A stretch of 64,000 bases of DNA from Paraburkholderia sartisoli. Its GTDB lineage: Bacteria > Pseudomonadota > Gammaproteobacteria > Burkholderiales > Burkholderiaceae. The position numbers were made by a program, and so were the translations under genes. Below are positions 12,627-21,195 of this stretch, piece after piece; within the stretch, counting starts at the first letter, position 1; every line of letters starts with the position of its first letter. The stretch is from NCBI RefSeq assembly GCF_900107685.1, contig NZ_FNRQ01000001.1, positions 1,364,001 through 1,428,000 on the forward strand, read 5' to 3'. A model generated the notes under the pieces. That model saw only the letters and a list, made by a program, of their open reading frames with translations, did not search any database and was not told the DNA's origin.

Positions 12627-12655
12627 CGCCGCCCTGCGTATAGCGCAGGGCGGCG
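12627..12655 (+). terminator. Hairpin between eno and ftsB, possible weak terminator
   Basis: CGCCGCCCTGCG (12627-12638) and CGCAGGGCGGCG (12644-12655) form a perfect 12-bp stem with loop TATAG. It is followed by CGTATTATTTG rather than a clean T-run, so termination may be partial. It begins 70 bases after the eno stop. Confidence 0.5.
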
Positions 12656-12676
12656 CGTATTATTTGTGCTCACTTC

Positions 12677-13120
12677 ATGCGGCTTGTCACTGTCGTTTTG
12701 ATCGTCCTGCTGGCGCTGATCCAGTACCCGCTCTGGTGGGGACATGGTGGCTGGTTGCGCGTGCACGAATTGCAGGAGCAGCTTGCGCTCCAGCAAAAGA
12801 AGAACGCCGACGCGAAGTTGCGCAATGAGCGTATCGATGGCGAGGTACACGATTTGCAGGGCGGCACGGCCGCCATCGAGGAGCGCGCGCGTTACGAAAT
12901 GGGCATGGTGAAGGACGGCGAAGTGTTCGTGCAGTTCGTTTCGCCGAACGCACCGCTGCCGACGTCGAATCCGTCGTCGGTCACGACGTCGACGCGCGGC
13001 GAGGTGTCGGCGGCGCCGTTGCACGTGGTGCCGAATCCGGAGCCACGCGCGAAGCCGGAGAAAAAGCACGGCGCGAAGAAGGATTCAAAGGCGGATCAAA
13101 AGCGGAAGCATGCGGGTTAG
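12677..13120 (+). CDS. ftsB: Cell division protein FtsB
   Basis: FtsB is a bitopic inner-membrane divisome protein that joins FtsL and FtsQ to activate septal peptidoglycan synthesis. The 147-residue product has a short cytoplasmic N-terminus, one TM helix (about residues 3-20), a coiled coil (about 30-70, [21 protein letters not shown]) and the conserved [18 protein letters not shown] segment. The last 50 or so residues form a Pro/Ser-rich then strongly Lys-rich tail ([13 protein letters not shown]) that makes it longer than the approximately 100-residue E. coli FtsB. Its place after eno is the canonical one. Confidence 0.92.
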   Translation: MRLVTVVLIVLLALIQYPLWWGHGGWLRVHELQEQLALQQKKNADAKLRNERIDGEVHDLQGGTAAIEERARYEMGMVKDGEVFVQFVSPNAPLPTSNPSSVTTSTRGEVSAAPLHVVPNPEPRAKPEKKHGAKKDSKADQKRKHAG

Positions 13121-13200
13121 GCGGCGCCGGGCATCGTTGCCGCGGAAAGCGCCTTGAAGAGGGTTCGGCAACAGGCGTTGCCAGCGCTTCGCACATGCAG

Positions 13201-13228
13201 AAAGCCGCCCGATGGGCGGCTTTTTTTT
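13201..13228 (+). terminator. Rho-independent terminator after ftsB
   Basis: AAAGCCGCCC (13201-13210), loop GAT, GGGCGGCTTT (13214-13223) and a continuing T-run of eight bases. It ends the pyrG-kdsA-eno-ftsB block. Confidence 0.9.
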
Positions 13229-13290
13229 CGGCTTTTTTCCGGGTTATGGGTGGTGATCCGCGCGCATAAAGCGCATCAGCCGGGCAAACG

Positions 13291-13659
13291 TCACCAGCCC
13301 CAGCCGAAACCGACACCTGTGCCCCAACCTGGTCCCCAGCCACCGCCGTAATAGCTGCCATAGACGCTGACCGGTGGCGTGTAATACCGCGCCCACGCCT
13401 GAGCTGCGGCTTCCGCGGCCATCGACTGGTTTTGCTCCGCGAGCACCTGCCGGTCGATTGCGTCGTAACGTGCGCGTTCTTCAGGTGTCAACGGCTGCGC
13501 CGTCGCCGGAATGCCGGACTGGTCGGCCGGCAGGCGGCTGTAAATTGGCGAAGGGCCGGGCGGGTCCATGACGCAGCCCGTCAACGCAGCACTGCCCGTC
13601 GCGACGGACAGCGTCAGAAGAATGGGTATGGAACGGGAACGACGCAGCGAGGTTTTCAT
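13291..13659 (-). CDS. Small lipoprotein with Gly/Tyr/Trp-rich C-terminus
   Basis: A 122-residue predicted lipoprotein: positively charged N-terminus (MKTSLRRSRS), hydrophobic segment, and lipobox LTGC with Cys29 as the acylated residue. The mature part has a short charged helix (PEERARYDAIDRQVLAEQNQ) and ends in a run rich in Gly, Tyr and Trp (SYYGGGWGPGWG). I place the start at 13659, where GGAG lies about seven bases upstream; an in-frame ATG at 13671 is less likely. I recognise no domain, and the function is unknown. The gene lies 3-prime to ftsB in the opposite orientation and is followed on the minus-strand side upstream by hslO. Confidence 0.72.
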   Translation of the reverse strand: MKTSLRRSRSIPILLTLSVATGSAALTGCVMDPPGPSPIYSRLPADQSGIPATAQPLTPEERARYDAIDRQVLAEQNQSMAAEAAAQAWARYYTPPVSVYGSYYGGGWGPGWGTGVGFGWGW

Positions 13660-13826
13660 GTCAGTCTCCATCGGCGAGACGCCCTGACCCGGTTGCGTGG
13701 GAGGGGCGTCGCCAATGTTCGATACCTGTTCGGCGCAATGCCGACATTCACCACACGCCGCCCGTGTTGAGCGCAACAGCAACAACGGGCAACGCGCTCC
13801 AGCTCAAACAACCCGCGACGTAGCGT

Positions 13827-14777
13827 TTAATGGCGTTGACCTGTCGCAGGCGTCACTCCTTCTGAGAGCCCGCTCACAAGGAAAAGTTGCGCCACGTCGA
13901 CCGGGTCGAATTCGTACCGCTGGTTGCAGAATTCGCAGTGAATTTCGACGTGTCCGCGTTCTTCGAGCACGCTGTCCACTTCCTCGCGACCGAGCATTTT
14001 CAGCATCGCGCCGACCTTGCCACGCGAGCAGCTGCATTCGAAGCGCGCCGGCGTCGGTGCGAAGTGCTGAACGTTTTCCTGCCAGAAGAGGCGACGGAAC
14101 ACCGTTTCCGGCTCTTCCTTCAGCAGTTCGTCGTTCGACAGCGTGCCGCCGAGCGTGCAGACGCGCTCCCACGTATCCGCATCGAGTTCGCCTGGATGCG
14201 GCACGATGCCGCCGTCGCCCGGCAGTTTCTGCAACAGCATGCCGACGGCACGCTCGGAATCCGCCGCGAGCCACAGACGCGTATCAAGCTGTTCAGAGTG
14301 GTGCATGTAATGTTCGAGCACTTCGGCCATCGAGTTCAACGGGCCGTCCACGCCGTTGAGTGGCACGATACTCTGGTACGGCTGCTGGCCAGGCTGCTTT
14401 TCGCGCGGGTCGAGCGTGATCACGCAGCGGCCGTTGCCGTTGGCGTTCAGCAGTTCGGTGAGCGAGGTGTCGTCGCTGATCGTGCTGGCGACTTCGCCCG
14501 AAAACTTGGCCGTGGCGCGCATCGACAGATCCGAGCTGCATTGCACGACCAGCATCTTGACCGGGCCGTCGCCAAAAATCTGCATGACGAGCGTGCCGTC
14601 GAATTTCAGGTTCGCCGACAGCAGCGCGCACGCCGCCATCATTTCGCCGAGCACGTTGCGCACGGGCGCCGGGTAATCGCGACGCGTCAACACTTCCCGC
14701 CACGTGTTTCGCAGCGAAACGATCTCGCCGCGTACCGGCGCCGCGCTGAACATGAATTTTTGCAACTGGTCGTTCAC
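13827..14777 (-). CDS. hslO: Redox-regulated holdase chaperone Hsp33
   Basis: Hsp33 is a cytoplasmic chaperone activated by oxidation, when its zinc-bound cysteines form disulfides and the protein unfolds to bind aggregation-prone clients. The 316-residue product has the N-terminal chaperone domain (DQLQKFMF, then RDYPAPVRNVLGEMMAA) and the C-terminal zinc centre: a CxC pair in ECSCSRGKV and a CxxC pair in HCEFCNQRY. I start at GTG 14777, preceded by GAGGAAA at ideal spacing; an upstream in-frame ATG at 14813 would add 12 atypical residues. It sits 64 bases downstream of the gamma-carbonic-anhydrase-like gene and is probably cotranscribed with it. Confidence 0.95.
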   Translation of the reverse strand: MNDQLQKFMFSAAPVRGEIVSLRNTWREVLTRRDYPAPVRNVLGEMMAACALLSANLKFDGTLVMQIFGDGPVKMLVVQCSSDLSMRATAKFSGEVASTISDDTSLTELLNANGNGRCVITLDPREKQPGQQPYQSIVPLNGVDGPLNSMAEVLEHYMHHSEQLDTRLWLAADSERAVGMLLQKLPGDGGIVPHPGELDADTWERVCTLGGTLSNDELLKEEPETVFRRLFWQENVQHFAPTPARFECSCSRGKVGAMLKMLGREEVDSVLEERGHVEIHCEFCNQRYEFDPVDVAQLFLVSGLSEGVTPATGQRH

Positions 14778-14841
14778 AACTTTTCCTCGGTCGAATGGCG
14801 CTCGTTCTGTCAATGCGCCTGCGCGCCGTGTACTCCGGCCG

Positions 14842-15366
14842 TCAGCCGACGCGCACGAGCTGCGCCTTGAAATAATCCCTGCGTTCCACGTAGCTTTGCG
14901 CGGCGCGTCGCAGGTTCGCGATGTCCGCTTCCGTCAGTTCGCGCACGACCTTCGCCGGTGCGCCCAGAATCAGCGAATTATCGGGAAAGACCTTGCCCTC
15001 GGTCACGACGGCGCCGGCGCCAACCAGACAGTTGCGGCCGATGACCGCTCCATTCAAGACCACCGCCTGAATTCCGATCAGCGCACCTTCCTTGATCGTG
15101 CAGCCGTGCAGCATCACCTGGTGGCCGACCGTGACGTTGTTTTCGATCGTCATCGGGAAACCCGGATCGGTGTGGAGCACCGCGTTTTCCTGAATGTTGC
15201 TGCCCGCGCCGATCGAAATCGGGTCGTTGTCACCGCGGATCGTGGCGCCGAACCAGACGCTCGCGTTTTCGTCGATGGCGACCTTGCCGATGATGGTCGC
15301 CGTATCGGCGATGAACACGCTCTCGTGGATGGTCGGGGCCGCATCGCCCAGTTTGTAGATTGCCAC
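14842..15366 (-). CDS. Gamma-carbonic-anhydrase-like hexapeptide-repeat protein (YrdA type)
   Basis: The 174-residue protein is a left-handed beta-helix made of hexapeptide repeats (for example IGAGSNIQENAV and IGIQAVVLNGAVIG). Three histidines at positions expected for a trimer-interface metal site are present: H65 in LHTDPG, and H82 and H87 in VGHQVMLHG. Members of this family (YrdA, CaiE, PaaY relatives) bind zinc, but carbonic anhydrase activity is not universal; substrate is uncertain. A good start at 15366 gives MAIYKLGDAAPTIHES. It is divergent from the DUF455 gene across a 210-base gap. Confidence 0.88.
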   Translation of the reverse strand: MAIYKLGDAAPTIHESVFIADTATIIGKVAIDENASVWFGATIRGDNDPISIGAGSNIQENAVLHTDPGFPMTIENNVTVGHQVMLHGCTIKEGALIGIQAVVLNGAVIGRNCLVGAGAVVTEGKVFPDNSLILGAPAKVVRELTEADIANLRRAAQSYVERRDYFKAQLVRVG

Positions 15367-15576
15367 AGGGTCTCCTCTGCATCGGGCGCCGCGCCCGGAC
15401 GTGGGGCGCGACGACAGCGCGACAGGCGCGCTTCATGGTCGAATCGCGTATTGTAAACGGTTGCGCACCAGACGCGCCTCGCCGCGTCTCGTTCCCGTCA
15501 GACGGTTTGCCGACGTTTCGTCACGTGCGCCGCCGTGCGGCCCGTATGTTTTCACGCGTTTTATCTTGCGTTGCTC

Positions 15577-16512
15577 ATGAATCCAGCTGTTTCTTCTTCG
15601 TCGCCCGCTTCGCCGTTGCCACTGGACGCGTGCATGCGCGGCGAGGCCCTCGGCGTGCTGCGCGAGCGCGATCCGGTAACGAAAGCCGCGGCGACCCGTG
15701 ATCTCTACGCGCGTGCCTGCGAAGGCCTTCTGCATTGCAGCCCCGAGCGGTCGCTCGATGAACCGGCTGGTTTGCCGGGCCGGCCGGAGCGGCCCGAACT
15801 GGTGGGCCCGCGCGGGCTCGGACGGCGCAGCATGCAGTCGCCGCAAGGGCGTGCGGTGTTGCTGCACGCGCTCGCGCATATCGAGTTCAACGCGATCAAC
15901 CTGGCGCTCGACGCGGTCTGGCGCTTTGCCGGAATGCCGGCCGTGTTTTATCTCGACTGGTTGAAAGTGGCGTCGGAAGAAGCGCACCATTTCTCGCTAC
16001 TGAGCGCGCGGCTGGCGGATTTTGGCCACGTCTACGGCGATTTTCCCGCGCACGATGGCCTGTGGGACATGTGCGAGCGAACCCGGGGCGACGTGCTTGC
16101 CCGCATGGCGCTCGTGCCGCGCACGCTGGAGGCGCGCGGGCTGGATGCGTCGCCGCCGATTCGCGCGCGCCTGCAGCAGGCGGGCGACCATGAGTCGGCC
16201 GCCATTCTCGACGTGATCCTGCGCGACGAAATCGACCACGTCCTGACCGGCAACCACTGGTTCCGGTATCTGTGCGATCAGGCGGCGCTTGATCCGCACC
16301 CAACTTACACACGTCTCGCCGCGCAATATCACGCGCCCCGGCTGCGCGGGCCGTTCAACTTCGAAGCGCGGCGTGACGCCGGTTTCGACGAAGCCGAACT
16401 CGCGGCGCTGGCTGGACTGGAAGCGGGGCAGGCGCCTGCTGCGGGCGAGGCGCATCAGGAAAGCACCGACGCGCCGGATGTCAAACCGACTCCACCAGCC
16501 TCGATGACATAA
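15577..16512 (+). CDS. DUF455 ferritin-like domain protein
   Basis: A 311-residue soluble protein with ferritin-like metal-ligand patterns: HALAHIEFNAINLALD, KVASEEAHHFSLL and LRDEIDHVLTGNHWF, each pairing Glu with His on predicted helices. This matches the DUF455 family, related to the di-iron MiaE-type fold; a biochemical role in this family is not established. I start at ATG 15577 (MNPAVSSSSPASPLP) because the further upstream frame is atypical, although no clear ribosome-binding site is seen. The C-terminal 35 residues are low-complexity and Ala/Pro-rich. The gene stands alone, with 200-base gaps on both sides. Confidence 0.82.
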   Translation: MNPAVSSSSPASPLPLDACMRGEALGVLRERDPVTKAAATRDLYARACEGLLHCSPERSLDEPAGLPGRPERPELVGPRGLGRRSMQSPQGRAVLLHALAHIEFNAINLALDAVWRFAGMPAVFYLDWLKVASEEAHHFSLLSARLADFGHVYGDFPAHDGLWDMCERTRGDVLARMALVPRTLEARGLDASPPIRARLQQAGDHESAAILDVILRDEIDHVLTGNHWFRYLCDQAALDPHPTYTRLAAQYHAPRLRGPFNFEARRDAGFDEAELAALAGLEAGQAPAAGEAHQESTDAPDVKPTPPASMT

Positions 16513-16726
16513 ACGCCTGCTCCCATGTCCTGGCACGGCTGTAGTGCAATTGACTGCACAGCGAGGCATCGGCTGTATCCGTACGCGGTAGTGAAAAGCG
16601 TCGCATCGACTCGCTGCCATCGCGATGCAAGCCCGTCTTTGTCGCCGCTTCGATGTACTGCAAGACTGCCGTGTGTACCCACTATCTCGTTATAATCGAA
16701 CGATCATTCTTTTTTGGAAATCGTCC

Positions 16727-17611
16727 ATGAATACCTCCCGATCCGAATTCGTCCCGGTGCGTGGTGTGCGCCTGCACGTGCGACGTTGGGGCAACCCGGA
16801 TGCGCCCACGCTTTTCATGTTGCATGGCTGGATGGACGTCGCCGCGTCGTTCCAGTTCGTCGTCGACGCGCTGGGCGGCGAGTGGCAGGTGATCGCACCC
16901 GATGCGCGCGGCTTCGGTCTTTCTGACTGGCCGGTGGCGGCGCATGGCGGCGGCAACTACTGGTTTCAGGAATACGTGTCGGACCTCGACGCGCTGCTCG
17001 ACCATTACGCGCCGTCCGGCGAGGTCAATCTGGTCGGGCACAGCATGGGTGCGAACGTCGTTTGTCTCTATGCCGGCGCGCGGCCGGAGCGCGTGCGCCG
17101 CGTGGTGGATCTCGAAGGCTTCGGGCTCGGCGCATCGCGCGCGGAGCAATGGCCGCGCCGGCTGAAAACCTGGCTCGACGAGCTGAAAGAGCCGCCGACG
17201 CTGAAAAGCTACGCGTCGCTCGACGAAGTCGCGGCGCGGCTGATCCGCACGAATGCGCGTCTCGATCCGCAGCGGGCGCGTTTTCTGGCGCGGCACTGGT
17301 CGAAACAGGGTGAGGACGGCCGTTTCACGCTGCTCGCCGACCCGGCGCACAAGATGCGCGGTCCGCTGCTGTATCGCCTCGACGAAGTGATGGCCGTCTG
17401 GCGCAACGTGCGGGCGAAGGTGCTGCACGTCGAGGCGGCAGGCTCGCCGACGCTCGCGTCCATTGCCGGCGAAACCCCGCTCAGCGAGTTCAAGGCGCGC
17501 TTCCAGGCGTTTCCGGACTGGCGCGAGAAGATCATCGACGATGCCGGTCACATGGTGCATCACGACCAGCCGGAGCAGGTCGCCGCACTGATCGAGGCAT
17601 TTTGCGCATAA
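16727..17611 (+). CDS. Alpha/beta-fold hydrolase
   Basis: A 294-residue alpha/beta hydrolase, unrelated in detail to the one at 7641. It has the oxyanion-hole segment MLHGWMDVAASFQ, the acid-turn region APDARGFGLSDWP, nucleophile elbow GHSMGAN, and a C-terminal DDAGHMVHHDQPEQV with the catalytic His. This pattern is typical of epoxide-hydrolase or haloalkane-dehalogenase-like subfamilies, but substrate cannot be inferred. The start at 16727 has TTGGAA upstream. A perfect TATAAT at 16691-16696, 31 bases before the ATG, suggests its own promoter, though no good -35 is visible. Confidence 0.84.
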   Translation: MNTSRSEFVPVRGVRLHVRRWGNPDAPTLFMLHGWMDVAASFQFVVDALGGEWQVIAPDARGFGLSDWPVAAHGGGNYWFQEYVSDLDALLDHYAPSGEVNLVGHSMGANVVCLYAGARPERVRRVVDLEGFGLGASRAEQWPRRLKTWLDELKEPPTLKSYASLDEVAARLIRTNARLDPQRARFLARHWSKQGEDGRFTLLADPAHKMRGPLLYRLDEVMAVWRNVRAKVLHVEAAGSPTLASIAGETPLSEFKARFQAFPDWREKIIDDAGHMVHHDQPEQVAALIEAFCA

Positions 17612-17698
17612 ATTTTTGCGCATAACGTCGGCGGCCGGAGGATTGGTGCGACGGACTACCGCATTGCAGTAAAATGGTTGCTGAATCTTTATAAGACA

Positions 17699-18532
17699 AT
17701 GATGAACGCCGATCTGCACTGCCATTCCACGGTTTCCGACGGCCAGTTCGCGCCGGCCGAGGTCGCGCGCCGCGCGCATGCGGGCGGCGTGACGCTGTGG
17801 GCGCTGACCGACCACGACGAAGTGGGCGGTCAGGCGGAAGCGCGTGCGGCGGCGACGGCGCTTGGCATGCGTTACCTGGGCGGCGTCGAAATTTCGGTCA
17901 CCTGGGCGTCGCGGACAGTCCATATCGTCGGCCTGAACGTCGATCCGGAAAACACGACGCTCGTCGAAGGCCTCGCGCGCACGCGCAACGGCCGCGCGGC
18001 GCGGGCCGTGGCCATCGGCGAACAGCTCGCCACGCTCGGTATCCCGGACGCGTACGCGGGCGCGCTTCGCTATGTCTCGAATCCTGACATGATCTCGCGC
18101 ACCCATTTCGCGCGCTACATGGTGGAAAGCGGCTACGCGGAATCCACCCAGGACGTGTTCACGCGTTATCTGGGCGACGGCAAGCCGGGTTACGTGTCGC
18201 ATCGCTGGTCGAAGCTGTCCGATGCCGTGCAGTGGATCAAGACCGCCGGTGGCGAGGCGGTGGTCGCCCATCCGGGGCGCTACGCGTACACGCCGGTCGA
18301 ATTCGACGCGTTCTTTGGCGAATTCATCGATCTCGGCGGCAAGGCGATCGAAGTCGTCACCGGCAGTCATACGCCGGACCAGTATCGCGAATACGCCGAC
18401 GTCGCGCGCCGTTTTGGTTTCGAGGCGTCGCGCGGTTCGGATTTTCATGCGGCCGGCGAGGGCCGCGTCGATCTCGGCAGTCTGCCGCCGCTTCCTGCCG
18501 ATCTCACGCCCGTCTGGGAACGCTGGCTGTGA
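17699..18532 (+). CDS. PHP-domain 3-prime,5-prime-nucleoside bisphosphate phosphatase / 5-prime exoribonuclease (TrpH/YciV)
   Basis: The protein is about 277 residues and consists of one PHP domain. Metal ligands are seen in DLHCHSTVSDG at the N-terminus, LTDHDEVGG, the Glu in GGVEIS, AHPGRY and GSDFHA at the C-terminus. Family members hydrolyse nucleoside 3-prime,5-prime-bisphosphates such as pAp, and E. coli YciV (RNase AM) trims 5-prime ends of RNA. Two adjacent ATGs at 17699 and 17702 are possible starts. The gene is followed by a yciO homologue, the same pairing as in E. coli, and the group also contains trpS. Confidence 0.85.
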   Translation: MMNADLHCHSTVSDGQFAPAEVARRAHAGGVTLWALTDHDEVGGQAEARAAATALGMRYLGGVEISVTWASRTVHIVGLNVDPENTTLVEGLARTRNGRAARAVAIGEQLATLGIPDAYAGALRYVSNPDMISRTHFARYMVESGYAESTQDVFTRYLGDGKPGYVSHRWSKLSDAVQWIKTAGGEAVVAHPGRYAYTPVEFDAFFGEFIDLGGKAIEVVTGSHTPDQYREYADVARRFGFEASRGSDFHAAGEGRVDLGSLPPLPADLTPVWERWL

Positions 18533-18612
18533 CGCGCTGTTGTGGCGTCGCGCGGCGCGCGCAGTCTGTTGCGCGCTGAAAGCGCGACATCCAGTCATCC
18601 TGATCATTCACC

Positions 18613-19248
18613 ATGTCCCAATTCTTTCGGCTTCATCCCGACAATCCGCAGCTGCGTCTCGTCAAGCAGGCCGTGCAGATCATCAACGACGGCGGCGTCG
18701 TCGCGTTGCCGACCGATTCGAGCTACGCACTCGCGTGCCGTCTCGACGACAAGGACGCCGTCGAGCGCATCCGCCGCATTCGCGGTCTCGACGAGAAGCA
18801 GCTTCTGTCGCTGCTGGTGCGCGACCTGTCGGAGCTCGCCAACTTCGCGATGGTCGATAACCGGCAGTACCGGTTGATCAAGTCGGTGACGCCGGGTCCG
18901 TATGTGTTCGTGCTGCAGGCGACCAAGGAGGTGCCGCGCCGTCTGTCGCATCCGTCGCGCAAGACGATCGGTCTGCGTGTGCCCGATCACGCCATCACGC
19001 TCGCGATTCTCGAGGAGCTTGGCCAGCCGCTCCTCGGTTCGACGCTGATCATGCCGGGCGAAACCGAGCCGCTGAACGATCCCGAGGAGATCCGCGCGCG
19101 CCTCGAAAAACAGATCGACCTCGTGATCGACGGCGGCGCGTGTGCGTGCGAGCCGTCGACGGTGATCGATCTGACCGGTGCCGAGCCCGTGCTCGTTCGT
19201 CCGGGCCGCGGCAGCCTTCAGCCGTTTGGCCTGGAACAGCCCGCCTGA
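18613..19248 (+). CDS. yciO: YciO/Sua5-family threonylcarbamoyl-AMP synthase-like protein
   Basis: A 211-residue protein with the YrdC/Sua5 fold: GGVVALPTDSSYALACRL near the N-terminus (nucleotide-binding cleft), the LLVRDLSELANF segment, PGPYVFVLQATKEVPR and GLRVPDH. TsaC/Sua5 makes threonylcarbamoyl-adenylate for tRNA t6A; YciO is a divergent paralogue with much weaker activity and an unclear main role. Adjacent placement to the trpH/yciV gene favours the YciO assignment. The next gene begins 53 bases downstream. Confidence 0.86.
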   Translation: MSQFFRLHPDNPQLRLVKQAVQIINDGGVVALPTDSSYALACRLDDKDAVERIRRIRGLDEKQLLSLLVRDLSELANFAMVDNRQYRLIKSVTPGPYVFVLQATKEVPRRLSHPSRKTIGLRVPDHAITLAILEELGQPLLGSTLIMPGETEPLNDPEEIRARLEKQIDLVIDGGACACEPSTVIDLTGAEPVLVRPGRGSLQPFGLEQPA

Positions 19249-19301
19249 CCCGTAACGAAAGCCGCCGGTCGCGGCTCCCCGCATTGATACAATAGCGAGC
19301 T

Positions 19302-19964
19302 ATGGATTCTTCCCTGATACAGACCATTGTCGTGTACGCGTTGCCGGTGGTTTTCGCCATCACGTTGCACGAGGCCGCGCATGGCTACGTTGCGCGCCTG
19401 CTCGGCGACAACACGGCGTACGTGCTCGGCCGCGTTTCCTTCAATCCGATGCGCCACATCGATCCGCTCGGCACCATCGCGATTCCGCTGCTGCTGTATT
19501 TCGTGACGAGCGGTGCGTTCGTGTTCGGCTATGCGAAGCCCGTGCCGGTCGCGTTCGGCAACCTGCGCAATCCGCGCTGGGGCAGCCTGTGGGTGGCGCT
19601 TGCCGGGCCGATGTGCAACTTCGTGCAGGCGCTCGTCTGGGGCGTGATCGGCGTGTCGCTCGCCGCCATGCATGTCGAGGAACCGTTTTTCACGCGCATG
19701 GCGGGCGCGGGTGTCGGCATCAATCTGGTGCTCGGCGTGCTGAACCTGTTCCCGCTGCCGCCGCTCGACGGTGGTCGCGTGCTGACCGCGTTGCTGCCGC
19801 CGCGCCAGTCGATCGCGCTCTCGCGTATCGAGCCGTATGGTTTTTTCATTGTGATGGCACTCGTGATGACGGGTACCCTGACGACATTCTGGCTGCGACC
19901 GCTCGTCAATCTCGGTTACGACGCTGTGACGGCTATCCTGACTCCACTCGTTTCGCTTCTCTAA
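19302..19964 (+). CDS. Site-2 protease family (M50) membrane metalloprotease
   Basis: A 220-residue polytopic membrane protein with about five hydrophobic helices. Zinc-site residues are in TLHEAAHGY (HExxH at residues 23-27) within the first helix, and in NLFPLPPLDGGR near residue 148, where the Asp is the third ligand. No PDZ domain is present, so it belongs to the minimal S2P subgroup rather than RseP. Substrates are unknown. TACAAT at 19288-19293, just before the ATG, may be a -10 box, but I see no -35. It precedes trpS by seven bases, which implies cotranscription; the same protease-trpS adjacency is common in betaproteobacteria. Confidence 0.88.
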   Translation: MDSSLIQTIVVYALPVVFAITLHEAAHGYVARLLGDNTAYVLGRVSFNPMRHIDPLGTIAIPLLLYFVTSGAFVFGYAKPVPVAFGNLRNPRWGSLWVALAGPMCNFVQALVWGVIGVSLAAMHVEEPFFTRMAGAGVGINLVLGVLNLFPLPPLDGGRVLTALLPPRQSIALSRIEPYGFFIVMALVMTGTLTTFWLRPLVNLGYDAVTAILTPLVSLL

Positions 19965-19971
19965 TATAACC

Positions 19972-21174
19972 ATGTTCCCAGACCGTATCTTCTCCGGCAT
20001 GCGGCCCACCGGGTCGCTGCACCTCGGCCACTATCACGGCGTGCTGAAAAACTGGGTGCGGCTGCAGTCCGAATACCCGTGCTTCTTCTGTGTCGTCGAC
20101 TGGCACGCGCTGACCACGCACTACGAAACGCCCGAGGTCATCGAAAAGAACGTCTGGGAAGTGCTGACCGACTGGCTCGCCTCGGGGATCGATCCGGCGC
20201 AGGCCACGCTCTTCATCCAGAGCAAGGTGCCGGAACACGCGGAACTGGCGCTGCTGCTCGGCATGAGCACGCCGCTGGGCTGGCTCGAACGCGTGCCGAC
20301 CTACAAGGAGCAGATGGAGAAGCTGAAGGACAAGGATCTGTCCACTTACGGCTTTCTCGGGTATCCGGTTCTGATGGCAGCCGACATCCTGCTGTATCGC
20401 GGCTCGCTCGTGCCCGTCGGCGAAGATCAGGTGCCGCACGTCGAAATGACGCGCGAAATCGCGCGCCGCTTCAACTATCTGTACGGCCGCGAGCCGGGCT
20501 TCGAGGAAAAGGCCAACGAAGCCGCGAAGAAACTCGGCGGCAAGCGCGCGAAGCTGTATCACGAACTGCGCGTCGCGTATCAGCAGGAAGGCGACGACGA
20601 AGCGCTCGAACAGGCGCGTGCGATGTTGCAGGAGTCGCAGAGCCTGTCGATGAACGATCGCGAGCGTCTTTTCGGCTACCTCGAAGGCTCGCGCAAGATC
20701 ATTCTCGTCGAACCGCAGGCCATGCTGACCGAGGCGTCGCGCATGCCGGGTCTCGATGGACAGAAAATGTCGAAGTCGTACGGCAACACGATCGGCCTGC
20801 GTGAGGACGCCGCGACGATCACGAAGAAAGTCCGTACGATGCCGACCGACCCCGCGCGCGTGCGGCGCACCGATCCGGGCGACCCGGACAAGTGCCCGGT
20901 ATGGCGACTGCATCAGGTCTACACCGACGAAACGACGCATGCATGGGTGCAGAAGGGCTGCCGCTCGGCGGGCATCGGCTGTCTCGAATGCAAGCAGCCG
21001 GTGATCGAAGGCATCCTGCGTGAACAGCAACCGATGCTCGAGCGCGCGCAGAAGTACATGGACGATCCGTCGCTGCTGCGTGCAATCGTCGCCGATGGCT
21101 GCGACAAGGCGCGCCGTTTCGCGACCGAGACCATGCGCGATGTGCGCGAGGCAATGGGTCTGTCGTACAACTGA
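19972..21174 (+). CDS. trpS: Tryptophanyl-tRNA synthetase
   Basis: TrpS charges tRNA-Trp. The 400-residue class I synthetase begins MFPDRIFSGMRPTGS, with the HIGH-type motif HLGH at residues 17-20 and KMSKS at 265-269. It is longer than the approximately 335-residue E. coli enzyme; the excess includes a charged insert around residues 160-235 (NEAAKKLGGKRAKLYHEL) and a Cys-containing segment (CRSAGIGCLECKQP), as in the longer TrpS subgroup. Only seven bases separate it from the M50 protease gene. The local ribosome-binding site is weak, so translational coupling is plausible. Confidence 0.95.
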   Translation: MFPDRIFSGMRPTGSLHLGHYHGVLKNWVRLQSEYPCFFCVVDWHALTTHYETPEVIEKNVWEVLTDWLASGIDPAQATLFIQSKVPEHAELALLLGMSTPLGWLERVPTYKEQMEKLKDKDLSTYGFLGYPVLMAADILLYRGSLVPVGEDQVPHVEMTREIARRFNYLYGREPGFEEKANEAAKKLGGKRAKLYHELRVAYQQEGDDEALEQARAMLQESQSLSMNDRERLFGYLEGSRKIILVEPQAMLTEASRMPGLDGQKMSKSYGNTIGLREDAATITKKVRTMPTDPARVRRTDPGDPDKCPVWRLHQVYTDETTHAWVQKGCRSAGIGCLECKQPVIEGILREQQPMLERAQKYMDDPSLLRAIVADGCDKARRFATETMRDVREAMGLSYN

Positions 21175-21195
21175 TAGCCGGTAGCGAGCTTGCAT

